Below are positions 9,701 to 19,944 of a stretch of 64,000 nt of DNA, one piece after another (positions within the stretch are counted from its first letter, which is position 1; every line of letters begins with the position of its first letter). The notes beneath the pieces are model-generated. The model had not been told where the DNA came from, did no database searches, and was given only the letters and a program-made list of their open reading frames with translations. This stretch comes from Owenia fusiformis (lineage: Eukaryota > Annelida > Polychaeta > Sabellida > Oweniidae). Made by a program: the position numbers and the translations under genes. The stretch covers positions 12,777,375 through 12,841,374 of the forward strand of contig CAIIXF020000005.1 in assembly GCA_903813345.2 (NCBI GenBank), read 5' to 3'.

Positions 9701-11952
9701 GTGGAGCGATTTTGTTCATATTTGATATGTGAATACTCTAAGCATGGCACATTGTCTAATAAAACTTTGGGGAGGAGTCGGCCATTTTGAAAAATGGCCA
9801 CCATTTTTATGTGTGTTATTTTACAAGTACGTGTGCGATTTTTCAAAAAATTTAGAGGTGGCTACTTAAAAGCATATTATATTTCTTCTGATGACAACTT
9901 GGCTAGTGAGCAACCATTTTGAAAATGGTGGCCTTTCTGGTTAGTTGTTTTATGATATTTGCTATTCGTTTGTAAAAATGCCAGCCATTTCTGTTCGATG
10001 GGATTCGCTACGCTTTGGCGTTGCCGTTGTTCTGGTTGTACTTGGTACTTAGCATCTATAACGCTTGAGATTTAGAGATACCACATTTTATACCAATGGC
10101 AGTTTAAAATTACCCAGTGCTCTTTTAGAAAAATAACATTTTACTGAAGGTTATTGTAAAATAACAAGTTGCTAAAAAGTTAGATTGTAACAATTGTCCA
10201 TAACACATTTTCTGGTCTAACAAAATATCTTATGTCACAATTAATTGTTTAATTTTTTTAGGCTGATGGTGCTAGCTTGTTGTCAATAAACACACCATCT
10301 GAAGAGAACTACATTTCTAATTGGCTCTCCAACAATGATCTTGTCTTGTAAGTATATTCTCAAACAATATAGTCTTGTTTTGTTAGTTTATTCTCAAAAT
10401 ATTATCTCGTCTTGCAAGTATATATCTTCACTATAAACCTCAACTTTAGCTTACTCAGGTTACATTGATATAAAGGTGAGTAATAAGGTGATATGTAAAG
10501 GTGAGTAATAAGGTGATATGTAAAGGTAAGTAATAAGGTGATATGTAAAGGTGAGTAATTGTAAATGTTCAACATTATACGGGGTGGGCAAAAGTAAACT
10601 TCAACCTTTTTCAGTTCTTCCCATTTTTTTATGTCATGACCAGAGAAGTGGTGTCATATTGTTATAGTCTCTCAATTTTTTGTGATGGTGTTCAGTGGTT
10701 GGGGTTCTTCATCTGTAACAAATGGCAGGTGGTGATTTTGCATGTTAATGCTTTATTCTATTCAAGTTGCAGCATGAAATTTGCTTTATATGTCCTTGAC
10801 ACTAAATGTGTCAATCTTTATATTTATTTTGAGCCTTTACTACAGATTTGTTGATTGAAAATATATAGTGTTAAATTGTATATTGCTTTTTCAGACAAGA
10901 GTGGTATACTAGTGGTAGGCGGGACATAGAAAACAGTCAGGTGCTGTATTGGGAAGGCGACGGTACCAAGATAACTAACGTCATCAACTGGCTTAGTGAT
11001 AAGGAATATGAAAAACCTGGAAGTAGGATTGTATATATGAACAATGGTGAGTATAGATTTTTAGATTTTATTAACATTATTACAGCACAAACCCATAATG
11101 ACTTAAGTGTTTAATATACTTTACAATGTATATGTACCAGGGGTCGATATCTAATTATGACTGATTACATTTTGCAACTGGAGACTCATGGAGAAGATAT
11201 GTATATAATGTTTTCTATATTTAGGCGAGTCCTGGGGATGGACTATGAAAGCGGACGTAGAGAAAGAGCGGCCATTTATATGTGAGATTAGCAGGGCACA
11301 GGTCTACAAGATTGTCAAACAAGTCAGAGACAGTGGTAGGTCTCATATTTTACACTCTGTTTATAGATTTTGTTTCCATCTTTTTAATTATTAAATGCAC
11401 CAGTTCACTGAGTTCAGTTTCTATTCAATTTCAATTTATTTGTCATAAGATGCAGGCATGATACCGTTTTAATAATAAAGTATGTAAATCATATGGTGCG
11501 TCCATGCATATACAGGGTGACCCCAGAAAATACATACTCTGAGTCATAAATGCAATAAAACCACACCACTCTGCTCCATTCTCTTGATATAAGAGAGTGT
11601 CTTGGTATGAAAGAATCCAAGAAGATTCCACCATGTACAATGATCATTGAGTTATTTCAAAATTAGAGGGTCTTTTTTTTAAGATCACACTCTAGACTAC
11701 ATATGTATATATTAATGTATACAAATCACTACAGAGTTGATCAGAGTTTGATAATAATGTTTTATTTGTTTCTCCTTGTAGCGTATGGTACCGAGTACAC
11801 TGATCCAAGGACAACCCCACAAGGCCCAGTGTTCACTACAGAGCCAGTTGATATAATATATGACAGTGGTTCTAAGGAAAAGGTGGCCAGTATGGAATGT
11901 GTAGCATTTGGTATTCCTCAACCAAAATATAAATGGTACAGGGAAACAGGAG
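3712..11952 (+). CDS. Cont: Contactin-like cell-adhesion protein, N-terminal part (signal peptide, C-type lectin domain, start of Ig1)
   Basis: Six coding exons with matching phases: 3712-3781 (acceptor at 3687), 8526-8617, 10262-10347, 10895-11046, 11225-11335 and 11782-11952; all introns are GT..AG. Exon 1 starts at the ATG at 3712 and encodes a hydrophobic signal peptide (MHFTETLTAFLLCF). Exons 2-5 encode a C-type lectin domain, opening with CPKGWMTFEENCYEF, with WYTSGRRD and WGWT in the core, and closing with RPFICEI. Exon 6 opens an immunoglobulin domain (GPVFTTEPVDIIYD ... ECVAFG ... YKWYRE). A lectin domain ahead of Ig domains is the layout of Drosophila Contactin, a GPI-anchored septate-junction adhesion protein; vertebrate contactins lack the lectin domain. 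The gene is cut 29 bases into the next intron by an assembly gap, so later Ig and FN3 domains are not visible. Another lectin-plus-Ig receptor is possible but less likely. Confidence 0.75.
4055..4420 (-). repeat. Dispersed repeat, copy in contactin intron 1
   Basis: This stretch (GGCAGAATCTGATCTATAG ... AAATAGACATGGCAAGG) matches, in inverted orientation, the sequence at 38810-39125 that forms the loop of a hairpin in the 7.4 kb element. Shared landmarks include ACAAGCAACATGTA and AGAATATTTATTCTTAT-type stretches, with scattered substitutions. It has no coding capacity. Confidence 0.6.
5600..6276 (-). pseudogene. FEN1/XPG-like repetitive protein, C-terminal half (left palindrome arm)
   Basis: Minus-strand pieces encode the end of a protein family that is multi-copy in many invertebrate genomes and resembles FEN1/XPG-type nuclease cores. 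In order they carry RSPDTYV (an SPDTDV-like acidic motif), a GCDTTSAF motif near 6055-6075, a MRKGKINPLKQLIKRE helix, an ERFVCIMYG segment, an LPPCRSSL segment, and an acidic tail. Frames change around 5900 and 6100. Compared with the other arm, about 25 residues between LPPCRSSL and PAENGWIL are missing. The catalytic N-terminal part is absent. Membership is from motif memory; the exact family name is uncertain. Confidence 0.6.
6300..7312 (+). pseudogene. FEN1/XPG-like repetitive protein, fragment (loop plus right arm)
   Basis: The loop encodes KNWKNFLSNSKNK followed, after a frameshift near 6455, by a segment with CNHDEADTKIILHA (conserved NHEEADT-type motif), RSPDTDVPILLL and an IHCFTGC box. 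These are the hallmarks of the same FEN1/XPG-like multi-copy family as the left arm. A 48-bp deletion just after GC removes the D-TTSAF part of the acidic motif that the left arm still has. The sequence continues in another frame (from about 6930) through LHPPCRSSL, a CNYQAYIWKQSRKAQ segment that the left arm lost, and the ENGWILENGEL block, then an in-frame stop at 7199. No copy in the window is complete. Function of the parent family is unproven. Confidence 0.6.
8753..10010. repeat. 1.25 kb non-autonomous element with short inverted ends and tandem-repeat core
   Basis: The segment starts CCCATCGAAC (about 8754) and ends GTTCGATGGG (about 9986-9995), a 10-bp inverted pair. It begins with a CGTCCGTCCGTCCG stretch and is dominated by diverged tandem units rich in the palindrome AAAATGGCGGCCATTTT. 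It lies in contactin intron 2. No protein is encoded. The layout (short ends, tandem core) resembles non-autonomous elements such as the pearl/CvA or Helentron-derived families of bivalves; this assignment is inference. Confidence 0.5.
9060..9850. repeat. Tandem array, ~135-147 bp unit, about six copies
   Basis: The anchor AGTGGAGCGATTTTGTTCAT recurs at about 9136, 9271, 9412, 9559 and 9700, with a decayed copy near 9830. Each unit ends in an AAAATGGCCGCCATTTT palindrome. Open frames crossing it are by-products of the repeat. Confidence 0.85.
10475..10565. repeat. 25-bp tandem repeat, about four copies
   Basis: The unit GTGATATGTAAAGGTGAGTA plus ATAAG is repeated almost perfectly in contactin intron 3. 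Each copy contains GGTGAGTA, which looks like a splice donor, so the array adds decoy donor sites to the intron. Confidence 0.8.
10600..10775 (+). repeat. Dispersed repeat (GTGGTGTCATATTGTTATAGTC family)
   Basis: Shares with 22990-23180 the order: GTGGTG-CATATTGTTATRGTCTC, GTGTTCAGTGGTTGG, AACAAATGGCAGGTG, TTTGCATGT-AATGC. A further copy is split between 34590-34640 and about 48106-48540 by LINE-A. Noncoding. Confidence 0.6.
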
Positions 11953-11981
11953 GTTAGTGAATACATCATACATCGCAATTC

Positions 11982-12481
11982 NNNNNNNNNNNNNNNNNNN
12001 NNNNNNNNNNNNNNNNNNNNNNNNNNNNNNNNNNNNNNNNNNNNNNNNNNNNNNNNNNNNNNNNNNNNNNNNNNNNNNNNNNNNNNNNNNNNNNNNNNNN
12101 NNNNNNNNNNNNNNNNNNNNNNNNNNNNNNNNNNNNNNNNNNNNNNNNNNNNNNNNNNNNNNNNNNNNNNNNNNNNNNNNNNNNNNNNNNNNNNNNNNNN
12201 NNNNNNNNNNNNNNNNNNNNNNNNNNNNNNNNNNNNNNNNNNNNNNNNNNNNNNNNNNNNNNNNNNNNNNNNNNNNNNNNNNNNNNNNNNNNNNNNNNNN
12301 NNNNNNNNNNNNNNNNNNNNNNNNNNNNNNNNNNNNNNNNNNNNNNNNNNNNNNNNNNNNNNNNNNNNNNNNNNNNNNNNNNNNNNNNNNNNNNNNNNNN
12401 NNNNNNNNNNNNNNNNNNNNNNNNNNNNNNNNNNNNNNNNNNNNNNNNNNNNNNNNNNNNNNNNNNNNNNNNNNNNNNNNN
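11982..12481. other. Assembly gap, exactly 500 N
   Basis: Five hundred N in a row, the same length as the second gap. A fixed size indicates a scaffolding placeholder, so distance and adjacency across it are not measured. Confidence 0.99.
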
Positions 12482-15400
12482 ATACTTGGGAAAGAATGCC
12501 ACTTATCCCATAATCGGATGCATCAGTTTGTAGTAGGAATGGTAGTTCAAATACAGGACATCTCAACACTGGGTACTCACACAATTCCTTCTTCAACAAA
12601 TGGTAAGACTGTTCAGCATTATCATCCCATGGTATATTCTTTGGTATTTGTCTTTTTGTGAGTTCTGTAAGTGGATATGATTTTGTTGCATAGTCATCCA
12701 CGAATCTTCGGTAGTAGCCCGTCATGCCTAGGAAAGTCTTCAATAAAGATTTTGTATCAGGTCTGCTGAATCTTTCAATAGCTTCAATTGCACTAGGCTT
12801 AGGAGTAACCTTGCCTCCTCCTACCATGTGTCCGCAGTAAACAACCTCATGAAAGGCAAACTGGCACTTTGAAGGTTTTACTGTCAAATGATGCTTCCGT
12901 AGTCTTCTCATTAATTCTTCTACATGAACAACATGACATTCAAATGATTCACTGAAGATCAAAATGTCATCCATGTAGGCTGCTATGTATTCTTCAGCAC
13001 CTCTAATCAGTTCATCAACCATACGTTGGAATGTTGCTGGAGCACCATGAAGTCCAAATGGCATTACTGCAAATTGGTATATTCCCCATGGGGTCCGAAA
13101 TGCACACTTTTCTTTGCTGTCTTCTGTGAGAGGAATTTGCCAGAAACCTCTACTTAAGTCACAGACTGTTATCCATTTTGCTTTGGGTAATTTATCTAGA
13201 ATGTCATCAATTCTAGGCATCAAGTAGTGGTCAAACCGTGAAACTGAGTTCAAATAGCGAAAATCAATACACAGCCTCATTGTTTTGTCCTTCTTAGGAA
13301 TCATTACAATGTTTGATATCCACTCGCTCTTGGATGGTTCTATAAATCCCTCTTTCAGCATGTAATCTATTTCTTCTTTGACTACTTTCAGCTGACTTTG
13401 TGGAATTCTGTAATTTGGTTGTCTGCATGACTTTTCATCGCCTGTGTCTACATGATGCTTGATAAGATCTGTTCTGCCTGGATGGTTAGTTAAAACATCT
13501 TCATAGCTAGTCAGAAGAGCATCAAATTGACTTCTTTGGTCATCTGTCATCTCTGGATTCATTTTGTACTTGAACTTCTTCGTTTCTGTATCTCTGTCTT
13601 CCACATCAGTAGTATGTAGATTTGTAAATGCATTAGTCATGCTGTCTTCCGAATCACTGTCATCTTCTTCAGTAAGGATGAAACAGTAGTTATCTCTATC
13701 ATGATATTTTCTCAGAAGATTAATATGATATGTCTTGGTCTTGGTTTTGGATATTTGTATTTCATAGTTCACTTTACCATGACGATGTAGAACTTTGTAT
13801 GGCCCTTGCCATTGTGCCTCTAGCTTGTTATCACTTGACGGCAATAACAGAAGAACTTCATCTCCTGGTATGAGACTGACTTGTCTGCTTTTTTCATCAT
13901 AGTACTGTTTTTGTGTTGTCTTAGCTTCTTTAGCATTTTCTTCTGCAAGTGATTGTAGGGAGGTCAGTCTATCTCTCATGTTGATTACATATTCTACAAC
14001 ACTTGGGGGGCTATCTTTTGAGGCTTCCCATTTTTCTTTAACAACATCTAACGGTCCTCTTACATCTCGCCCATACAGAAGTTCAAAGGGTGAAAAACCT
14101 GTTGAGCTGTTTGGTACCTCTCTGTATGCAAACATAACATATGGTAAATACACGTCCCATAGTTTAGGCTCAGATGAAACAAACTTGCGAAGCATGTTAA
14201 TGAGTGTGCCATTGAATCGCTCAACTTGCCCATCTGTTTGCTGATGGTAAGGGGTACATTTGATACCTGTCACACCCAGTAATTTGTACACTTCCTTCAG
14301 TAGTTTGGACATGAAATTTGTTCCCTGGTCCGTCAAAATTTCTTCTGCGATTCCTACTCTAGAGAAAACATTGATCAATTCATTCGCTATCTTCTTTGCA
14401 TCTGTATTCTTCATAGGGATAGCTTCTGGGTATCTGGTCCCATAGTCACCAATACAAAGTATGTACTTGTTTCCTTTTAAAGAGCGTATGAAAGGCCCAA
14501 CAATGTCCATAGCAATTTTCTGGAATGGTACACTAACAACTGGTAAGGGAATCAATGGAGCTTTGTCAACATCTCTTTTTCTCGCGACTCGTTGACAATT
14601 GTCACATGACTTACAATACAATTTGACATCCTTGAAGATACCTGGCCAGAAGAATCTTCGGATTATCCTGTTGGTTGTTTTTTGTACACCCAGATGTCCT
14701 GCTAATGGTATGGTATGAGCTATCTCTAGTATTTGTTTTCTGCAACCTTTTGGGATTACAATTTGCTCAATCTGTTCATCAACAGCATTTCTTGTAATCC
14801 TGTAGATGATACCTTCCTTCCTGATGAAGTATGGCGTGACTCTGTTTGTATCTGTTGAGATTGATATTTGTTTTCTGATGTCTCTTAAAGTAGAATCTCT
14901 GTCCTGCAATTCCTTTAAATCATCTACTTCTACTGCATCTAACTTTATATGGTCTTGTTCTTGGTGAGTATTTCTATACTTCTTCTTATCGTTTCTTCGT
15001 TGCAATCTTGTCTTTACTATTTTCTCAACATTTTTCTGTTCAAATATGGAGTCATCAAACTTAAATGGTAGACCTTTATCATCTGCTGTTTTTACATCAT
15101 TTTGCTCCGTATTTGCTAATGTAGGACTATTCTGCAACATGTCTGTCTTTCCATCGTAATCTCTGTCATTAGACATTGTATCATCATCCATCATAACATT
15201 TGTTGCAATATCTCTCGCATCATCCTCGGGTGTAATTAACTTCAATTCAGATTTGCTGTCCACCATCTTGTTGTTGCTTTCTTCTTCTATCTGTTGTTTC
15301 CATTGTTTTCGTGTTGTGACAAAAGCTGGCTTAGATGTTTTCTTGTAGATGTATCTGTTCATCTTATCTCTGTCTAGTTGCTTTAAGACATCTTGTCCTA

Positions 15401-15629
15401 GTAATATAGGAGTAGGCACAGAATCTGACACCACAGCTTTAACATGAAATGTTTCACCACTAATGGAAAAATCAACATCTGTTGTAGGATAGGCTTTATG
15501 ATCACCATGGACACACGTCATTGTTACTTCATCGGTTGATGAAATTTTGTCTGGACTAACCAAGTCTTGATGAATAATTGTTTTACAGCTTCCCGTATCT
15601 ATGAGAAGTGTGACTTCCTGGTCATTCAA
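12482..15629 (-). CDS. Gypsy pol polyprotein: protease, integrase, reverse transcriptase, RNase H (3' end in gap)
   Basis: An open frame of 1,049 residues to the gap, with no internal stop. Numbered from 15629: aspartic protease with DTG at 11-13 and ILLGQD at 75-80; integrase zinc finger (H305, H312, C342, C345); integrase core D375, D434 and E470 with the classic 35-residue spacing; a GPY module (WQGPYKVLHRHGKV) near 607-620; reverse transcriptase from about 740 with YMDD at 885-888 and FLGMTGYYRRF near 966; RNase H starting at QTDASDYG near 1034. All visible catalytic residues are present. The frame remains open upstream of 15629 and lies +1 relative to gag, so expression by frameshifting is likely. 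Apparent continuation beyond the gap is antisense of the contactin exon and is not part of the protein. Confidence 0.9.
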
Positions 15630-15726
15630 AAATCCTTGTACCGTTCCATCCTCACTATTGTTATATTGAGAAAAGATATCAGTCTTAGCTTTACAGTGGT
15701 AACTTTCCTTGCCTTTTCTACGACAT

Positions 15727-16236
15727 TTACTTGTGTTCCTTTTTCCACTTGCACATTGTAGCAGTCCTTTCGAATACAGTTAAAAAGTCTTCAATATCGT
15801 CAGTTTCTTTTAACTTTGTGATAAATGGATCCTTTGGACGTTTTTCTTCATCCTTTTTATTGCTGCGGATTTCCTCGATGAGTTTTCTTTGTTCCTCTCT
15901 TTCTTCTCTCCGCTCTTGTGCCCTTATTTCTTCAAGGCGATATCTTTCTTCTGTGTGAGATTGTTCCATCTTATTAAACATCTCCATCATGTATTTCATC
16001 ATCATTGTAGTTTCAGTGGTAACTCCTGCACCCAGCATTCCTTTTGATGACCTAGGTATGGCACCTGGTTCTGCATCTTCAGCGTTGTCAGGTGGAACAT
16101 CTTCCAAACCAATTTCATCTAAGGGTTCACTTTTTTCTGCCATGCCTGTAGATGTATTGGATGCCTTCTGGTCCTTTGGTTTCTTCTTGCTTGGTAGAGT
16201 TGGTCTGTCTGAGTAATTTGTTGATCGTGTGTTCAT
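15727..16236 (-). pseudogene. Gypsy gag, internally deleted
   Basis: A 169-residue frame beginning at the ATG ending at 16236. It has a basic/acidic N-terminal region, a methionine-rich segment (TTMMMKYMMEMFNKM), a highly charged arm (EERYRLEEIRAQERREEREE) and the entry of a Gypsy capsid domain (DDIEDFLTVFERTATMCKW). It ends within ten residues of that motif, and the pol frame starts almost at once with a short basic Cys/His stretch (KCRR ... YHC). A capsid normally continues for a few hundred residues, so most of it has been deleted. A regular CCHC zinc knuckle is not visible. The copy therefore could not make particles by itself. Confidence 0.7.
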
Positions 16237-17091
16237 GTCAATGTAATTGACATACTACATATTAATATGCTTTTAATGAGTATACTATAAAAACCATGAA
16301 ATGAAATTAGTAAAATATGACCTAAGTTGTACCTGATGTCATGTAGTAATATTGCTATTTGCACAACTGATTTGCAAGAATTCTCTAATGGATGTAATTT
16401 GAGTAAGAATATTGCAAATGCAACACAAATGCACTGATATGCCCTTTTATGGGTATCAAGTGCCAACACTATTAATGTAATATTAAATGAATATGATAAA
16501 AAAAAAAAAAAAAATTTGCTGTGATATTCTGCAACAACTGGCAATGATAACTGACAAGGATAATTGACAATTAAATGGTTAAGGTAATTGCTAAAGGTTC
16601 AAACTCAATATGCAAAGGCTATATTTTAGTTGTTTTGTGAACAAGATCAAAAATTATTGAATATAAAATGCTAACATATCTTTTGACAAGACCCTATACA
16701 ATTAATAATGGCATTCCTTGATCTAAAATGCACTAATATGTGTTGAAAACCTCATTTTTATACTTGTTTTTATTCATTGTTATTCCAGTTGGCAAGCCAT
16801 ACTATTTACTTTAACTCCAGGTCATCTTGACCTTATGCCAAGACAAATTATTCCTATGTTTTCTTTGTCTTTTGTTTTAATGGATAATTGATAACTGTAA
16901 TGTTTACTATTCAATAGCACAGTTGCACTAGACTGCCAATTTAAGTATGCAAAGTAGCTTATAATCCTATTAGCTATTCAAAAGTGAATACTGCAAAATC
17001 ACACATAAATGTCATTCCTATAGCATAGTATTGATCAATATTTTAAAACTCAGTTGTAATGTTTATACCAAGAAGCAGCTATATTCCATGC
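16237..17091 (-). other. Gypsy leader/5' untranslated region, proximal part
   Basis: AT-rich noncoding sequence between the gag start codon and the nested insertion, with an A-run at 16499-16514. It joins 23927-24340 to make a leader of about 1.27 kb when the inserted element is removed. Confidence 0.5.
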
Positions 17092-17397
17092 AAAGGAGGG
17101 CGAGTTGTTTGTAGAATGAATCGGGGGATTTTTTTCATGAATTTCGCTTATGTTTTTCATCCAAAAAACATCAATACACTTTAAAACATTTTGTTTACTT
17201 TAAGATTGAACCATGTAATCCATAAATATATTTCTCGTTTTCAAAGATAATCCATGGATTAACACCCAGGTATTTTTATTTTTCAAACTTCAGAGGGCTG
17301 GGAATCATTGATGCTCAACGCTTTTGAATATGATAAATGCTGTTTTAAATAGGTTTTACGTATGCCATTAATTTCTCAAATTATGTAAGCTGAATGC
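17092..17397 (+). repeat. Left 306-bp terminal inverted repeat
   Basis: Reverse complement of 23621-23926; differences are scattered single bases. Confidence 0.85.
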
Positions 17398-18377
17398 GCC
17401 CTAGAATATTCTCTTGGAGGAATCCAATGGTAATCCAATGGTAGTTCCAAGCAGATTTTTAGATGGCAGGTAAGTAAATTCTTTAGTACTCGCCTTATTG
17501 GGTTGAGTTAGTTTATATTCAAAAATAATATATGATTCTGTAAAGATGTCAGTGTGGATGATATATAAATTGCACACGTATGGTAAGCTGTATAATCCTA
17601 TATTATGTAACACGAGTACAGTTTTGGTTGACATGATTGTGACTGAGTGAGAGATTAAACTCTTTAAGGTAGTTCTGCATGTTGATAATTTTTACTAATT
17701 TTTGTGATGAATAAATTATCTGATATTTATAAATTCGGCAAAATTTTTTACATTTTAAGTGGATATAAAGAATTATGGTAACATACACATGGACCATGCA
17801 TACACATACAATTACAAATGTGAAAATATTGTCCCTTTCATTGATTATCGGTATTTATAATCATGAAAATTATTGAAAAATATCGAGACATGTCTACCTT
17901 AAAATCAAATTGGCTTACAAGTACCCTAAGCTATTTTTACATTTTTATTGCAAGAAAATCTTTTTGCAAGGGTTACAAAGGTTGAAATATTGTGGTGGCT
18001 CTATTTGGCTGGAGTTTAATATTCAGACCTAGCTATAGGTATTATTACATGTATATGTACACTAGTATCTTGTTGACCTATATTCAGCACTGTATTGATG
18101 AATGGGCCACTTATTAGGGCCAATATTCAATCATAAAGTGTACAGGGGTAGAGATGCCAAACCAAGAAGTCTTTTTGTGTCTGTCAAAATCCATTTGCAT
18201 CCTACACATCCCAACATATTATCCAAATATGTTATTAATTAATGAAACATAACAGTATAATCTTTGGATTTAGAAAGTTGTATGGGATTTCATTAGTATA
18301 AAAGTTGCTTTTGAAGCATTTTTCTATAGCCATTTTGTAGGAAAAAATGATGGAAAAAATGTATAATCTTTTAATTT

Positions 18378-18486
18378 GAAGTATGACCTGAATCGATTGC
18401 AAACTTTATATTTGCACATCTGATGTGATATACCATTTGTGTCATACTGTGAAATTATTTAATTTGCAATCGATTCAGGTCATAGT
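18378..18486. promoter_or_regulatory. 21-bp inverted pair upstream of the candidate exon
   Basis: ATGACCTGAATCGATTGCAAA at about 18383 and its exact reverse complement near 18463 are separated by roughly 60 bases, 100-200 bases before the start codon at 18579. It could be a paired protein-binding site or the ends of a tiny fold-back repeat; no function is shown. Confidence 0.3.
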
Positions 18487-18578
18487 GTATTTTAGGTATT
18501 TTTGTGAAAATCAATAGAAACCAATGGCCTCTATTGGAATTGATGATATCCACATGTTAAGTCAATGGAGCCCATTCA

Positions 18579-18830
18579 ATGGCAAGTCAATACACCCTTG
18601 CTGAACTAAATGACCTCAACCTCAGCCCATGTGGGTCCAAACGCCCAAATATTTTCCACAGTATTACACTGGCATGTAGCGGCCCTGATATCGATAAATT
18701 CTACACGCAATATAACCCGATTTTAGATGCTTGGTTAAAACTTTACACGAAAATGCCTCGATATCCGGGCATTTACTCTTACACTGAACTGAAAATAGCA
18801 TCGTCTAAACGTGTATGTCTTGGCTTCCGG
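18579..18830 (+). CDS. Candidate first coding exon of an unrecognised protein
   Basis: An 84-codon open stretch runs from the ATG at 18579 to a strong splice donor (CCGG then GTAAGTTT at 18831). The phase at the donor is 0. The translation (MASQYTLAELNDLNLSPCGS ... RVCLGFR) is compositionally balanced, with aromatic residues and three cysteines, unlike the AT-driven junk frames around it. I do not recognise a domain, and no further exon with a matching acceptor was identified. It lies inside the 6.8 kb inverted-repeat element, so it may belong to that element or be a captured host exon. It could also be chance. Confidence 0.35.
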
Positions 18831-19389
18831 GTAAGTTTATCAACATTTATACTCAATTGAAAGAGCAGTCGTGCTTATATCGTGTACCAGTTTGATTGTT
18901 TTATATGTGTGTGTATTTATAATATGATAGCCTAGTAATACCGTGTCGTTAGAACAAGTGCTAGATATCGAACTGATGACCTGAAATTAGATTATTGGAC
19001 TGATCGCGCATCTGATATTAGATGATTAATTTGCATTGAATCTGATATTAACTTGCAACCCAATACCACAGTAAATACAATGACTTTACATTAGAATGAT
19101 AACACGGCCTCATATTCTAATTCATTATACGTCCATTGCAGGCCAAAAATGTTTCAATGTGGATATTGTAATGCACACGATAATACATTCGATTCGTATA
19201 TATTGATCATACATCAATATCCTAGATGCGAGTAGAAATAATCTTGATTTACGTCATTAAAAATTCACAATTCTGTCAAACTGGTGTCATATTTGGAATC
19301 TACATATAAAATTTCATCTAAAAATGTGGTTTTGAAAATAGTTTATCAACTTTGAAAATTTAATTTTCTTTGACAATGTGATTTCTAGG

Positions 19390-19660
19390 TCGAGGAGATT
19401 CCCCATAGACCCCATGTTGTAAAACTACAAAAAGCGAAATATCGTTTCTTGTGTTGGCATGGGCAGATAATATTTTCTTTTACTGGACATATTTTAATTT
19501 GTATAACTATCACATACATAAGGGTAATTTCAAAAGTGAACCACTAAAACTGATGCATATTCAGGTTTAAGGGAATTTTGTAATACCCTGCCATGTTATT
19601 TCCTCCGAATCAGCCACCTGGTGGCGAAACTGGTAACTACCTACTCGCATCTGAGTAATT
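19390..19660. repeat. Dispersed repeat, inverted match to 39640-39880
   Basis: Contains CACCTGGTGGCGAAACTGG, AACTACCTACTCGCATCTG and TACTGGACATATTTTAATTTG; the counterpart near 39640 has the same blocks in reverse complement and order, with about 15-20 percent differences. Noncoding. Confidence 0.55.
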
Positions 19661-19944
19661 GAACATGGAGATTTTCCTGTACACTTTTCCCAAACATGTG
19701 GAATAGACTAGATGCGAGTAGAAATTATCTTGATTTATCCTATGCCAAGTAGGGTTTTAGGGAGATAAGTTGGTAAGATATATCCCGTATCCTGATTTTG
19801 AGGTTTCCATATCAAGAACCTCCATATCTCCCGTCATATCTCCCGCTTCGGTGCATATCTTCCCGCTTCGGGGCGTATCTTCCCGCTTCCAAAAAAGTGG
19901 AAATGCAATAAAATGACTTTGCATATGAATGATTTGTTTATTTT

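Noticed and set aside
9230-9846. Frames with repeated FCSYLVCEYY or IFQNGRLLP
   Set aside because: Artefacts of the ~141-bp tandem array in contactin intron 2.
11712-12481. Extension of the Gypsy pol frame through the first gap into 11712-11981
   Set aside because: The frame passes through 500 N; the residues beyond are antisense to the contactin-like Ig exon and its intron.
11908-12661. Plus-strand frames spanning the first gap
   Set aside because: Mostly unknown bases; their ends belong to contactin exon 6 on one side and antisense pol on the other.
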